Shown here piece after piece: positions 1-5,463 of a DNA stretch of 15,208 nt; position 1 is the stretch's first letter; each line of letters starts with the position of its first letter. The notes below the pieces were generated by a model, which saw nothing but the letters and a program-made list of their open reading frames with translations, was not told the origin of the DNA and ran no database searches. The position numbers and the translations under genes were made by a program. Source of the DNA: Dehalococcoidia bacterium (GTDB taxonomy: Bacteria; Chloroflexota; Dehalococcoidia; GIF9; AB-539-J10); the NCBI GenBank assembly GCA_030605665.1, contig JAUWHW010000037.1, forward strand, positions 1 to 15,208, read 5' to 3'.

Positions 1-146
1 GTAAGGTAGTAGACCTGCTCCGGTTTATACAGAAGCTGAGCGATAAATTCCCCAGCAGCGACATAAACTCCATAGGGATTACCGTTTCAGATGAAGAAGG
101 CTCACTGAGTTTGAGCCTGAAAATTTATACTTATGAGGTCAAATAA
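1..146 (+). CDS. C-terminal end of a PilO-like pilus assembly protein (partial)
   Basis: The frame that stops at TAA 144-146 is open to the left edge and gives about 47 residues, ending in SLSLKIYTYEVK. The tail has alternating hydrophobic strands (INSIGITVSD, then LSLSLKIYTYEV) after a helix (VVDLLRFIQKLSDKF). This matches the end of the ferredoxin-like domain of PilO, the inner-membrane protein that pairs with PilN in the type IV pilus alignment complex. Its stop overlaps the next start by one base (TAATG), so the two genes are translationally coupled. The family call rests on this short tail and on the PilM/PilN neighbour. A second PilN-like or GspM-like protein is possible. Confidence 0.55.
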   Translation, partial: KVVDLLRFIQKLSDKFPSSDINSIGITVSDEEGSLSLSLKIYTYEVK

Positions 147-1579
147 TGGCTAAAGAAGCCACCACCATATATATAGATGATTCTGCTATCTGGATACTAA
201 AAACCAGAAGAAGGCAACCAAGAAAGTGGGCCAGCATGCCTCTGGAACCTGGTTTGGTTAAGGGTGGGGTTATCCTTGACCAAGATGCCATGGCTGGTAA
301 AGTCAGGGAGCTATGGCAAACTCAGGGAATAGGAACCAGAAAGGTAATCGCAGGCATCAGTGGCATCAATTGCCTCTATCGCCTAATTACCCTTCCTGAA
401 CTACCCAAAAATATATTACCTGAGGCAGTGAAAAGGGAGGCTGCCAGGATTCTAGCCATCCCTATGGGGCAAGTTTATCTTTCCTGGCAAACTCTTCCTA
501 CATTGAAAGGAGAGACACTGGTCTACCTGGTAGCTTCGCCAAGAAATTCCGTAGACGCCCTAATCTCAACACTGCACAAAGCAGGGCTAAATCCTTACCT
601 TATGGATTTAAAGCCTTTGGCTCTAGCCAGAACTACCACCGAATCTAAAGCTATCATTATTGATGTTCAGCCCAGCAATTTTGATATCGTGGTTTTGATG
701 GAAGGCATCCCAGAGGTGGTGCGTAGTCTGCCTTTAACCCAGGAGGCTTTGCTAGAGGAGAAAATACCTCTCATCAGGGAGGAGTTAGAAAGGGCTATCA
801 CCTTTTATAACTCCAGCCATATGGAAAAGCCTATTGAGGCTACCGTGCCTATACTGGTAAGTGGGGAACTGGCTCAGCAGCAAGATGTCTGGAAGCTACT
901 ACTTCGGAGGCAGCCCCACCCCATTCAAGCATTACCCTCGCCTATGGAGACCCCTGAAGGCTTTCCTGCAAACCAATATACAACCAACATTGGTTTGGCT
1001 CTCAAGGAGGTGCTAGCCTCAGAGAAGGGAGCCCTGGCCTATTCTTTGGTCAATTTTAATACCCTTCCTGAAGCTTATCTGCCCAAGCCTCACCCCATAT
1101 CTGAAATCCTCTTTGTGCCTGTTATCATAGCTGGCATTGCTTTGCTGACTCTGGGCGCTTATGCCAACATCACCGCCTCAGCCCTTACCTCTGCCCTACA
1201 CTCTGAGCTAGCTGCCATAAACCAGATGACCATCTCCGCACAGGCTCAAACCGAGGACATAGTCGCTTTGACTGAAGAGGCCTCTTCTCTGGAAGCCACC
1301 GCCGCTGCCTTCGCCACCACACTTCACGACTTCAGCTCTGGCAGGGGCGAAGTCAATGGCGACCTGGGGGAGGTAAATAAGTTGCCTGGAGCAGTGGACC
1401 TGCTACGTGTCAACCATGATGCTGAGACCTTAACGGTGCAAGGCTTAGCTGATGATGAAGACGCTGCCTTCCGCTATGCCGAAGACCTGAAAGCCACTGG
1501 CAGATTTGTCCTGGTGGTCATCACTGATATGCACCAGGAAGAACAGCAAATAGGGTTCACCTTAACGCTTACCAAATAA
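146..1579 (+). CDS. PilM-PilN fusion, type IV pilus inner-membrane assembly protein
   Basis: Residues 1-295 look like PilM, the cytoplasmic actin-like protein of the pilus alignment complex: an N-terminal strand (TTIYIDDSAIWILK), a central AIIIDVQPSNFDIVVL strand pair, and FYNSSHMEKPI followed by a strand ending in SG near 240. The nucleotide-binding glycines usual in PilM are mostly gone (DVQPSN and VSGELA in place of DIG and SGG motifs). Residues 302-313 (VNFNTLPEAYLP) match the conserved cytoplasmic N-terminal peptide of PilN, which docks into PilM. A membrane helix follows at 320-341, then a probable coiled coil at 349-395 and a PilN-like ferredoxin fold at 415-477. PilM is normally about 350 residues and PilN about 190, as separate proteins. 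The start is set by the overlap with the upstream stop and by GAGG eight bases before ATG. Confidence 0.8.
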   Translation: MAKEATTIYIDDSAIWILKTRRRQPRKWASMPLEPGLVKGGVILDQDAMAGKVRELWQTQGIGTRKVIAGISGINCLYRLITLPELPKNILPEAVKREAARILAIPMGQVYLSWQTLPTLKGETLVYLVASPRNSVDALISTLHKAGLNPYLMDLKPLALARTTTESKAIIIDVQPSNFDIVVLMEGIPEVVRSLPLTQEALLEEKIPLIREELERAITFYNSSHMEKPIEATVPILVSGELAQQQDVWKLLLRRQPHPIQALPSPMETPEGFPANQYTTNIGLALKEVLASEKGALAYSLVNFNTLPEAYLPKPHPISEILFVPVIIAGIALLTLGAYANITASALTSALHSELAAINQMTISAQAQTEDIVALTEEASSLEATAAAFATTLHDFSSGRGEVNGDLGEVNKLPGAVDLLRVNHDAETLTVQGLADDEDAAFRYAEDLKATGRFVLVVITDMHQEEQQIGFTLTLTK

Positions 1580-1599
1580 GGGACTGAACCCCTACACCA

Positions 1600-1687
1600 C
1601 ACGTCACTGCGAGCCCATTTTGCCACGTCATTGCGAGCGAAGCGTGGCAATCTCAGCAGATTGCTTCGTCGCCAGCCTCCTCGCAAT
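1600..1687. repeat. Dispersed palindromic repeat (TTGCGAG...GCAATCTC type)
   Basis: This is an imperfect inverted repeat in the gap between pilMN and pilT. CATTGCGAGCGAAGCG is followed by GGCAATCTC, four bases, then AGATTGCTTCGTCGC and a second CTCGCAAT. A truncated copy of the start (TCACTGCGAGC) precedes it at 1604-1614. Related copies lie at 3593, 5407, 9935 and 14387. The unit has the look of a REP or MITE-like intergenic element. It does not encode a protein. Confidence 0.75.
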
Positions 1688-1783
1688 AGACAAGACGAAG
1701 GTGCTTTATAAATGACACGCCAGAAAAGAAGTTAGAGAAGCCCCAGTACCAAAATACACCTAATAACTAGGACTAAAAGGCTA

Positions 1784-1812
1784 TTGCATTCCAGCTCATA
1801 GGGATTTAACAT
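1784..1812 (+). promoter_or_regulatory. Weak candidate promoter for pilT, leaderless geometry
   Basis: TTGCAT (1784-1789), a 17-base spacer and TAACAT (1807-1812) lie just before pilT. Only seven bases separate the -10-like hexamer from the ATG, and no Shine-Dalgarno sequence is visible, so a transcript starting here would be leaderless or nearly so. The hexamers are poor matches to consensus, and read-through from pilMN is equally possible. Confidence 0.35.
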
Positions 1813-1819
1813 AAGTTGT

Positions 1820-2899
1820 ATGGCAAATATTATAGATTTGCTTCGCCTGGCTAATGAAAGGAATGCCTCAGATTTGCATCTGGTGGTTGGCTCAGCACCT
1901 ATGTTGCGTATAAATGGCTCCCTGGGATCCCTGAATGGAAGGGCACCACTGCACCCTGAGGAAATAAACGAAGCCTTCATCCAGCTAACTACACCGGAGC
2001 AAAGGGAGGAATTTCACCAAACCCTGGAGCTGGATTTCGGCTATAGCCTCCCCGGCGTTGGTAGACTGAGGTGCAATGTGGCTCAGCAGCGCGGAGCAAT
2101 CAGCTTCGCCTTGCGTCTCCTGCCACCTGTAATTCCTACTATAGACAAACTGGAGCTGCCTCAAGTATGTAAGGAACTAGCCTTGAGACCCAGAGGGCTG
2201 GTGATAGTTTCCGGACCCACGGGAAGCGGCAAAACCACTACTCTGGCAGCCATGATAAATCACATTAATGCTAATCGCGCCTGCCATATAGTCACTATCG
2301 AAGACCCCATTGAATATACCCACCCTAACCTCAAGTCAGTCATTACGCAGCGAGAGCTAGGTAGCGATACTCTGTCCTTCGCTGGGGCTTTGAAACACGT
2401 TCTCAGGCAGGATCCCGATGTCATACTTGTGGGTGAGATAAGAGACCTGGAGACCGCTGCCGCTGTGCTTACTGTGGCAGAAACGGGACATCTGGTGCTC
2501 ACCACAGGTCATGCCCCCAGCGCAGCACAGGCTATGGAAAGAGTAATAGACTTGTTTCCACCCCACGAGAGGTACCTGGCCCAGGCCAGATTATCTTCCC
2601 TTATTATCGGTGTCCTGTGTCAGGCGTTAGTGCCACGAGCTGATGGCTCAGGAAGAATAGCTGCTGTAGAAATCATGCTGGGTAGTTCTGCAGTGAGAAA
2701 CCTCATCCGGGAGGGCAAAATCTATCAACTCCACAATGTCATCCGCACCAGCAGTCAAGAAGGTATGGAAACATTGGACCAATCGCTGGTCAGCCTTTAC
2801 CTCAGAGGAATCATCAACGGGGAGAACCTGGTCAAATTCTGCCAAAACAAGGACGCGGTAGAGGACATAGTGGGCAAAGTGCCCCTCCCTGCCAGATAA
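1820..2899 (+). CDS. pilT: Type IV pilus retraction ATPase PilT
   Basis: PilT is the hexameric cytoplasmic ATPase that depolymerises the pilus and powers twitching and DNA uptake. The 359 residues match the usual family length. An N-terminal PAS-like domain (SDLHLVVGSAPMLRING, from residue 18) is followed by the RecA-like core: Walker A GPTGSGKT at 132-139, the Asp box ITIEDPIEY near 159-166, Walker B VILVGEIRD at 201-209 and the His box at 223-234. The C-terminal AVRNLIREGK at 291-300 is the PilT signature that separates it from PilB. The His box reads LTTGHAPSA, where most PilT proteins have TLHTxSA; the histidine is kept. No Shine-Dalgarno is seen before the ATG. Confidence 0.95.
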   Translation: MANIIDLLRLANERNASDLHLVVGSAPMLRINGSLGSLNGRAPLHPEEINEAFIQLTTPEQREEFHQTLELDFGYSLPGVGRLRCNVAQQRGAISFALRLLPPVIPTIDKLELPQVCKELALRPRGLVIVSGPTGSGKTTTLAAMINHINANRACHIVTIEDPIEYTHPNLKSVITQRELGSDTLSFAGALKHVLRQDPDVILVGEIRDLETAAAVLTVAETGHLVLTTGHAPSAAQAMERVIDLFPPHERYLAQARLSSLIIGVLCQALVPRADGSGRIAAVEIMLGSSAVRNLIREGKIYQLHNVIRTSSQEGMETLDQSLVSLYLRGIINGENLVKFCQNKDAVEDIVGKVPLPAR

Positions 2900-2929
2900 A
2901 GGGTGAGCGGTGGGCCTACTTTTTGGGGA

Positions 2930-3244
2930 CTATTCCATCCCTAGAGCAAAGCGAATAGCTGCTTCAACACTCCTCAGTTTCTCAGGACTTAAGCCAGTTA
3001 AGCGACTGCGCAGGCAGTCTTTGGGAATGGTGGTGATAGCATCCATATTGGCAACACAATTCCGCGGCATACCGTCCTCAGTCCCTAGAGGCACCTCAGA
3101 GGGAATGTGACGGATACGGGTGGTAACTGGCGCCACGGTAATCAAGGAACGAATAGCATAAGCCTCATCACGGGAGAGAAGTAGCACAGGACGGCGCCCC
3201 GCGGGTGGTTCTAATTCCGCCCACCATATCTCGCCTCTTCTCAC
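2930..3244 (-). CDS. mazF: MazF/PemK-type endoribonuclease toxin
   Basis: MazF toxins are small dimeric ribonucleases that cut mRNA at short motifs. This 104-residue protein has the family order: RRGEIWWAEL at the N terminus, RRPVLLLSRDEAY at 17-29, the TVAPVTTRIR strand at 36-45, and NMDAITTIPKDCL at 67-79 before a final helix. R18 and T41 fall where the catalytic arginine and threonine of MazF lie. It starts with GTG, which shares GTGA with the antitoxin stop (four-base overlap), the usual arrangement for stoichiometric TA expression. It converges with pilT, 30 bases away. The reading frame is intact, so the toxin may be active. Confidence 0.92.
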   Translation of the reverse strand: MRRGEIWWAELEPPAGRRPVLLLSRDEAYAIRSLITVAPVTTRIRHIPSEVPLGTEDGMPRNCVANMDAITTIPKDCLRSRLTGLSPEKLRSVEAAIRFALGME

Positions 3245-3498
3245 TCCCAGGGTTCCACAGCCAGAATATGGTTAGCAGAATGTCGCGCCGCCTCAATCTC
3301 ATCCTCTGTCTCAGGTATTTGCTGATAGCCACGGAGGTATTGCTCTATTGCCATGCGCTGATGCTCCCTCTTTAGTAATACCTCTACCGCTCGATGAAAA
3401 AACTGGCTACGGCTTTCCCCATTGGCTATACGCTGCTGCTCTACAGCATCAAGTACATTCTTAGGCAGACTTATAGCTACCTTAGCAATCTTTGCCAT
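3241..3498 (-). CDS. MazE-like ribbon-helix-helix antitoxin
   Basis: This is the partner antitoxin of the downstream MazF. The N terminus (KVAISLPKNVLDAVEQQ, then ESRSQFFHRAVEVLLK) is a ribbon-helix-helix DNA-binding fold of the CopG/MetJ type. The acidic C-terminal half (PETEDEIEAARHSANHI) would wrap the toxin. I chose the ATG at 3496-3498, giving 85 residues, because GAGGGA lies about eight bases before it. An in-frame ATG five codons upstream (3511-3513) has no such site. A palindrome at 3531-3549 upstream is a good operator for autoregulation. Confidence 0.85.
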   Translation of the reverse strand: MAKIAKVAISLPKNVLDAVEQQRIANGESRSQFFHRAVEVLLKREHQRMAIEQYLRGYQQIPETEDEIEAARHSANHILAVEPWE

Positions 3499-3518
3499 AG
3501 CACCATCCCTCATGTCTA

Positions 3519-3549
3519 TTTATACCAATATTCATACCGACAGTATGAA
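3519..3549 (-). promoter_or_regulatory. Operator and candidate promoter of mazEF
   Basis: TTCATACCGACAGTATGAA (3531-3549) is a perfect inverted repeat with seven-base arms and a five-base centre. It lies 33 bases upstream of the mazE start, which suits binding by a ribbon-helix-helix antitoxin dimer pair. A TATAAA-like -10 on the minus strand lies at 3519-3524. A TTCATA -35 candidate (3544-3549) falls inside the palindrome but with a long 19-base spacer. Confidence 0.65.
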
Positions 3550-3592
3550 CCAGCCAGCCACTGCTTGTCAAATCGACATGGCTATTTCTAAT

Positions 3593-3665
3593 GAGATTGC
3601 TTCAGCACTGAAGTGCCTCGCAACGACACCCTCGCTCCGTCATTGCCAGTGAAGCGCGGCAATCC
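3593..3665. repeat. Dispersed palindromic repeat, GGCACTT-type core
   Basis: GAGATTGCTTC, then a near-palindromic core (GCACTGAAGTGC), then CTCGCAACGAC occupy 3593-3627. The reverse complement matches copies at 5407-5441 and 14387-14420. A second, overlapping half-copy follows (GTCATTGCCAGTGAAGCG, then GGCAATC) at 3639-3665. Confidence 0.75.
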
Positions 3666-3677
3666 CCCCTTCGTAGC

Positions 3678-3728
3678 GGCGGGGTTTATCCCCGCCATAG
3701 CGGTTGGGGACCAGCCCCAACCCTACAA
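3678..3728. repeat. Tandem-hairpin repeat (GGCGGGG hairpin + GGTTGGGG hairpin)
   Basis: Two perfect hairpins lie in tandem: GGCGGGG-tttat-CCCCGCC (3678-3696) and GGTTGGGG-accag-CCCCAACC (3702-3722), followed by CTACAA. The same pair in the same order recurs at 9820-9893, and single units lie at 4446-4471 and 5306-5330. No ORF is carried. Confidence 0.75.
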
Positions 3729-3777
3729 GATTGCCGAGTTTGTTCCGAGCCCAAGCGAGGAATCTCGCTACTCACAA

Positions 3778-3923
3778 CGACAACAAAGAGAGCCAGGTTA
3801 AAGCCTGGCTCTTATGATTTGTTTGCCCATCAAGGTTCATGCGAATACAGCGCACCTTTGGCCGCTACACGCTAGCCACTAACGACTAATTATCGCCTGG
3901 CCCTGACAAATTGGCTTTTTGGG
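3778..3923. repeat. ~140-bp dispersed repeat, copy 1
   Basis: This copy opens with a hairpin (AGAGCCAGG, six bases, CCTGGCTCT at 3789-3812). It continues with ATGATTTGTTTGCCC, then CGCTACACGCTAGCCACTA, and ends in CTGACAAATTGGCTT. Copy 2 at 5464-5600 has the same blocks in the same order and orientation. A partial third copy is at 4488-4544. The element carries no ORF. Confidence 0.75.
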
Positions 3924-3948
3924 TTGGAGTAAGTAGCTATCAGGTTAT

Positions 3949-3985
3949 TTTACAGCTTGCCCACTACAAGGTATACTACAAGGTA
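3949..3985 (+). promoter_or_regulatory. Promoter with overlapping direct repeats, for the VapB-like antitoxin
   Basis: TTTACA (3949-3954), a 17-base spacer and TATACT (3972-3977) match the sigma-70 consensus at five of six bases each. Two direct repeats of ACTACAAGGTA (3963-3973 and 3975-3985) straddle the -10 and the likely start site, a natural place for a repressor. The leader then runs about 180 bases to the antitoxin gene at 4167 and contains the 4020-4069 palindrome. Confidence 0.65.
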
Positions 3986-4019
3986 ATGAGAATGATGAGA
4001 TAATTAGGGTGTTTAAAGA

Positions 4020-4069
4020 CGTAGTGCGAGGCTTTAGCCTCGTGCATGACCCTAAAGGGTCACACTACG
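4020..4069. repeat. 50-bp palindrome that folds as a three-way junction
   Basis: An outer seven-base stem (CGTAGTG 4020-4026 with CACTACG 4063-4069) encloses two perfect hairpins, CGAGGCTTTAGCCTCG (4027-4042) and TGACCCTAAAGGGTCA (4047-4062), separated by four bases. There is no anticodon or acceptor feature, so it is not a tRNA. It sits in the leader of the downstream antitoxin gene. Confidence 0.75.
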
Positions 4070-4166
4070 AAAATCTTGGGAGTGGAGATTATTAAAAGTG
4101 GATGAGGTGAACTCAGTTTTGAAGCTAAGGCAAAATTAAACAGCCTCGATAAGCCAAGGAGGGAAA

Positions 4167-4379
4167 ATGTCAAAACTTGTTAAGGGTGTGGTTAAAGGAA
4201 GTGTTATAATCCCCGAAGAGCCTTCTGCATTCCCTGAGGAGGCAGAGGTGATGATAAACTTACCCCCAAATCTTTGCTTACTGAAACATGCTGGTATCTG
4301 GCGTAATCTAAAGGACTTGGATAAGCTCGTAGCTGAGATCTACAAGAATCGAACAGTTAAGGGAGAACCTGCTCCTTAA
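4167..4379 (+). CDS. VapB-like small antitoxin
   Basis: This 70-residue protein starts with LVKGVVKGSVIIPEEPSAFPEEAEVMI, a swapped-hairpin-like beta segment typical of short antitoxins that precede PIN-domain toxins. The C-terminal part (WRNLKDLDKLVAEIYKNR) is a helix that would cover the toxin. AAGGAGGG lies just before the ATG. Its TAA shares a base with an ATG that opens a PIN-domain (VapC) fragment, so this was the first gene of a VapBC-type pair. The toxin is broken, leaving the antitoxin alone. The subfamily cannot be fixed by eye. Confidence 0.7.
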   Translation: MSKLVKGVVKGSVIIPEEPSAFPEEAEVMINLPPNLCLLKHAGIWRNLKDLDKLVAEIYKNRTVKGEPAP

Positions 4380-4460
4380 TGTACCTGCTAGATACCGACC
4401 ATTGCTGAACTATTCTATGGCGCTCACCGTTTACCTGACTCTCAGCAGAGGTGGAGATAA
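4379..4460 (+). pseudogene. Remnant of a VapC PIN-domain toxin, internally deleted and truncated
   Basis: The ATG at 4379 overlaps the antitoxin stop (TAATG) and reads MYLLDTDHC before a stop. This is the classic VapC start, with the first catalytic Asp in LLDTD. From 4401 another frame reads IAELFYGAHRLPDSQQRWR, which matches the later PIN segment with its conserved Glu in IAELxYGA. The roughly 30 residues that normally separate these two motifs are missing and the frames disagree, so a deletion joined them near 4400. The second fragment ends at TAA 4458, inside a GGTGGAG hairpin repeat, so the 3' part of the gene is also lost. No active nuclease can be made. Confidence 0.8.
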
Positions 4461-4471
4461 ACTCCGCCACT
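4446..4471. repeat. Short hairpin repeat (GGTGGAG unit) at the vapC break
   Basis: GGTGGAG-ataaa-CTCCGCC forms a near-perfect hairpin. Its reverse complement with flanking GTAGT matches the unit at 9816-9838. It coincides with the point where the vapC remnant loses similarity to PIN domains. Confidence 0.6.
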
Positions 4472-4487
4472 ACCATTAGTTAAAAGA

Positions 4488-4544
4488 CTAGAAACTAGCG
4501 ACTCATGACTAATCACTGCCTCGCCTAGTAAATTGGCTTCGGGG
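4488..4544. repeat. Partial third copy of the ~140-bp repeat
   Basis: ACTAGAAACTAGCGACTCATG, then CTAATCACTGCC and TAAATTGGCTTCGGGG, correspond to the CTAGCCACTA...AATTGGCTT end of the copies at 3778 and 5464. The hairpin half is missing. Confidence 0.5.
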
Positions 4545-4579
4545 CTTAAACAAGCAGGTCCCGTGGAAAAGATAAAGTG

Positions 4580-4734
4580 CTATAAATTCTGCCACTCTTC
4601 CCAGGAAATCTTTCTTCCTACGATATGTTCCACTTCTTTAAGAAGCATTTTGAGCTGGGGTACAGAATACTCAGCATTACCTGGAATAGCCAATGTATAG
4701 TCATTTGCATAAATTTGTATATTCACAAGAGGTG
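4580..4734 (-). pseudogene. C-terminal gene fragment, possibly HicA
   Basis: On the minus strand an open frame ends at TAG 4580-4582. It reads FSPLVNIQIYANDYTLAIPG, then a helix (SVPQLKMLLKEVEHIVG), then KISWEEWQNL. The composition is protein-like and the frame is clean up to the edge of an AT-rich repeat at 4738. The pattern (strand DYTLAIP, helix, ISWEEW end) resembles the C-terminal half of HicA toxins that follow this type of hicB, which often end in a similar ISxEEW. The frame is the same as that of the 18-codon stub at 4925-4981. I do not see the HicA catalytic histidine, so the family is uncertain. Confidence 0.4.
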
Positions 4735-4737
4735 AAA

Positions 4738-4856
4738 ATTCTAAATCCGAAATTCTAAACTCTAAACAAGCTCAAAATTCAAATCTCAAATGTTCAAAAC
4801 TGTTTTGGATTTTGGTCATTTGAATTTGTTTAGGATTTAGTGCTTAGGATTTTAAA
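4738..4856. repeat. AT-rich imperfect palindrome (~120 bp)
   Basis: The left arm (AAATCCGAAATTCTAAA, CTAAACAA, AATTCAAAT, CAAAAC) and the right arm (GTTTTGG, ATTTGAATTTGTTTAG, GATTTAG, TTAGGATTTT) are imperfect reverse complements that meet near 4800. Base composition is far more AT-rich than in flanking genes. It has the form of a non-autonomous miniature element and separates two gene fragments. Confidence 0.75.
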
Positions 4857-4892
4857 GATTTATGCGGTTAACTATATGTGCCCCGTACCGCA

Positions 4893-4925
4893 TATAAAAA
4901 TGGCGCCCACCTGGTTCAGGTGGGC
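4893..4925 (-). terminator. Rho-independent terminator downstream of hicB
   Basis: Read on the minus strand, GCCCACCTG-aac-CAGGTGGGC (4905-4925) is a perfect nine-base stem with a three-base loop. GCCATTTTTATATG follows at its 3' side. A weaker eight-base inverted repeat (TATGCGGT/ACCGCATA, 4861-4894) lies next to it. Confidence 0.65.
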
Positions 4926-4981
4926 TAAAGCCTAATCTGCTTAATTTCCTTATGAAAATTCTTCTTTTGCACGGTGCCCAT
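4925..4981 (-). pseudogene. Truncated 18-codon gene directly after hicB (possible hicA stub)
   Basis: The hicB stop TAG is followed without a gap by ATG, which opens MGTVQKKNFHKEIKQIRL before a stop at the edge of the terminator hairpin. In the hicBA pairs I know of this type, hicA follows hicB directly and begins with a basic amphipathic helix. This short start is compatible with that, but it is too short to assign alone. Confidence 0.35.
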
Positions 4982-5245
4982 CTAGCCATGGGCAGCAGTT
5001 TCCTTCGGAACTGGTATTCCCTTGTTCAAGTCTATTTCGTCTATGATAGGCAGTTGGTCACCATGCCTTATCTTGACCAATAGCCAGCCTTCGAGAACCG
5101 ACCTCAATTCATTCTGACAGTCATAAAGGGTTTTGCCAAAGGCGATTGTCCCTGAGCATTCAGGAATCTTACCGCAGTAAGTCCCATCTTCAAGCTTGTC
5201 ATACACCGCTTTGCTTATAGCTTTATCTATGTACTCGGTAAGCAT
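4982..5245 (-). CDS. hicB: HicB-family antitoxin
   Basis: The 87 residues from MLTEYIDKAISKAVYDKLEDGTYCGKIP match the partial RNase-H-like HicB antitoxin fold: two strands around DGTYCGKIPECSGTIAFG, then the helix LYDCQNELRSVLEGWLLVKI and the tail PIIDEIDLNKGIPVP. HicB neutralises the mRNA interferase HicA. The start is ATG 5243-5245, because GAGG lies six bases upstream and nearly all relatives start with MLTEY. A longer form would need a TTG at 5261-5263, which overlaps the -10. Its own promoter is at 5263-5291. No intact hicA lies on either side, so this is an orphan or decayed locus. Confidence 0.85.
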   Translation of the reverse strand: MLTEYIDKAISKAVYDKLEDGTYCGKIPECSGTIAFGKTLYDCQNELRSVLEGWLLVKIRHGDQLPIIDEIDLNKGIPVPKETAAHG

Positions 5246-5262
5246 AGCTGCCCTCAACTCCA

Positions 5263-5291
5263 ATTGTAATATTGCCAGCGAGCACCGTCAA
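5263..5291 (-). promoter_or_regulatory. Promoter of hicB
   Basis: On the minus strand TTGACG (5286-5291), a 17-base spacer and TACAAT (5263-5268) match the sigma-70 consensus at five of six bases each. The expected start is near 5256, giving a leader of about 11 bases that just includes the GAGG ribosome binding site. Confidence 0.7.
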
Positions 5292-5305
5292 ACGGGCAGT
5301 TACCA

Positions 5306-5330
5306 AAGACACGCAGGGGCTTGTCCCCGA
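5306..5330. repeat. Single unit of the GGGG...CCCC hairpin repeat
   Basis: GGGGCTTGTCCCCGACCG is the reverse complement of the second hairpin of the unit at 9867-9887, with small changes. It lies immediately upstream of the hicB promoter. Confidence 0.55.
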
Positions 5331-5406
5331 CCGAGACAGAGCTAAACTCCGCTTCGTGCGGGACTGCACTTAACATGTCATCGCTAGCAAAATATAATCA
5401 TATCAC

Positions 5407-5441
5407 GAGATTGCTTCGACACTCAAGTGCCTCACAATGAC
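5407..5441. repeat. Dispersed palindromic repeat, GGCACTT-type core
   Basis: GAGATTGCTTC, then GACACTCAAGTGCC, then TCACAATGAC are 35 bp long and align without gaps to 3593-3627. It lies just before copy 2 of the ~140-bp repeat, as the 3593 copy does before copy 1. Confidence 0.75.
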
Positions 5442-5463
5442 AAAGGAAAGGAATGCCTCCAGT

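Noticed and set aside
1474..1686. A 70-codon minus-strand frame across the end of pilMN and the repeat
   Set aside because: About a third of it is repeat DNA and the rest is antisense to pilMN. The peptide (LLRLPRFARNDV) is the usual artefact of translating this repeat family.
3394..3801. Three overlapping plus-strand frames over mazE and the repeats
   Set aside because: They are antisense to mazE or run through palindromic repeats; none has a ribosome binding site.
4020..4069. tRNA-like cloverleaf
   Set aside because: The fold has only two inner hairpins and a seven-base closing stem, with no anticodon loop, T-loop consensus or acceptor end.
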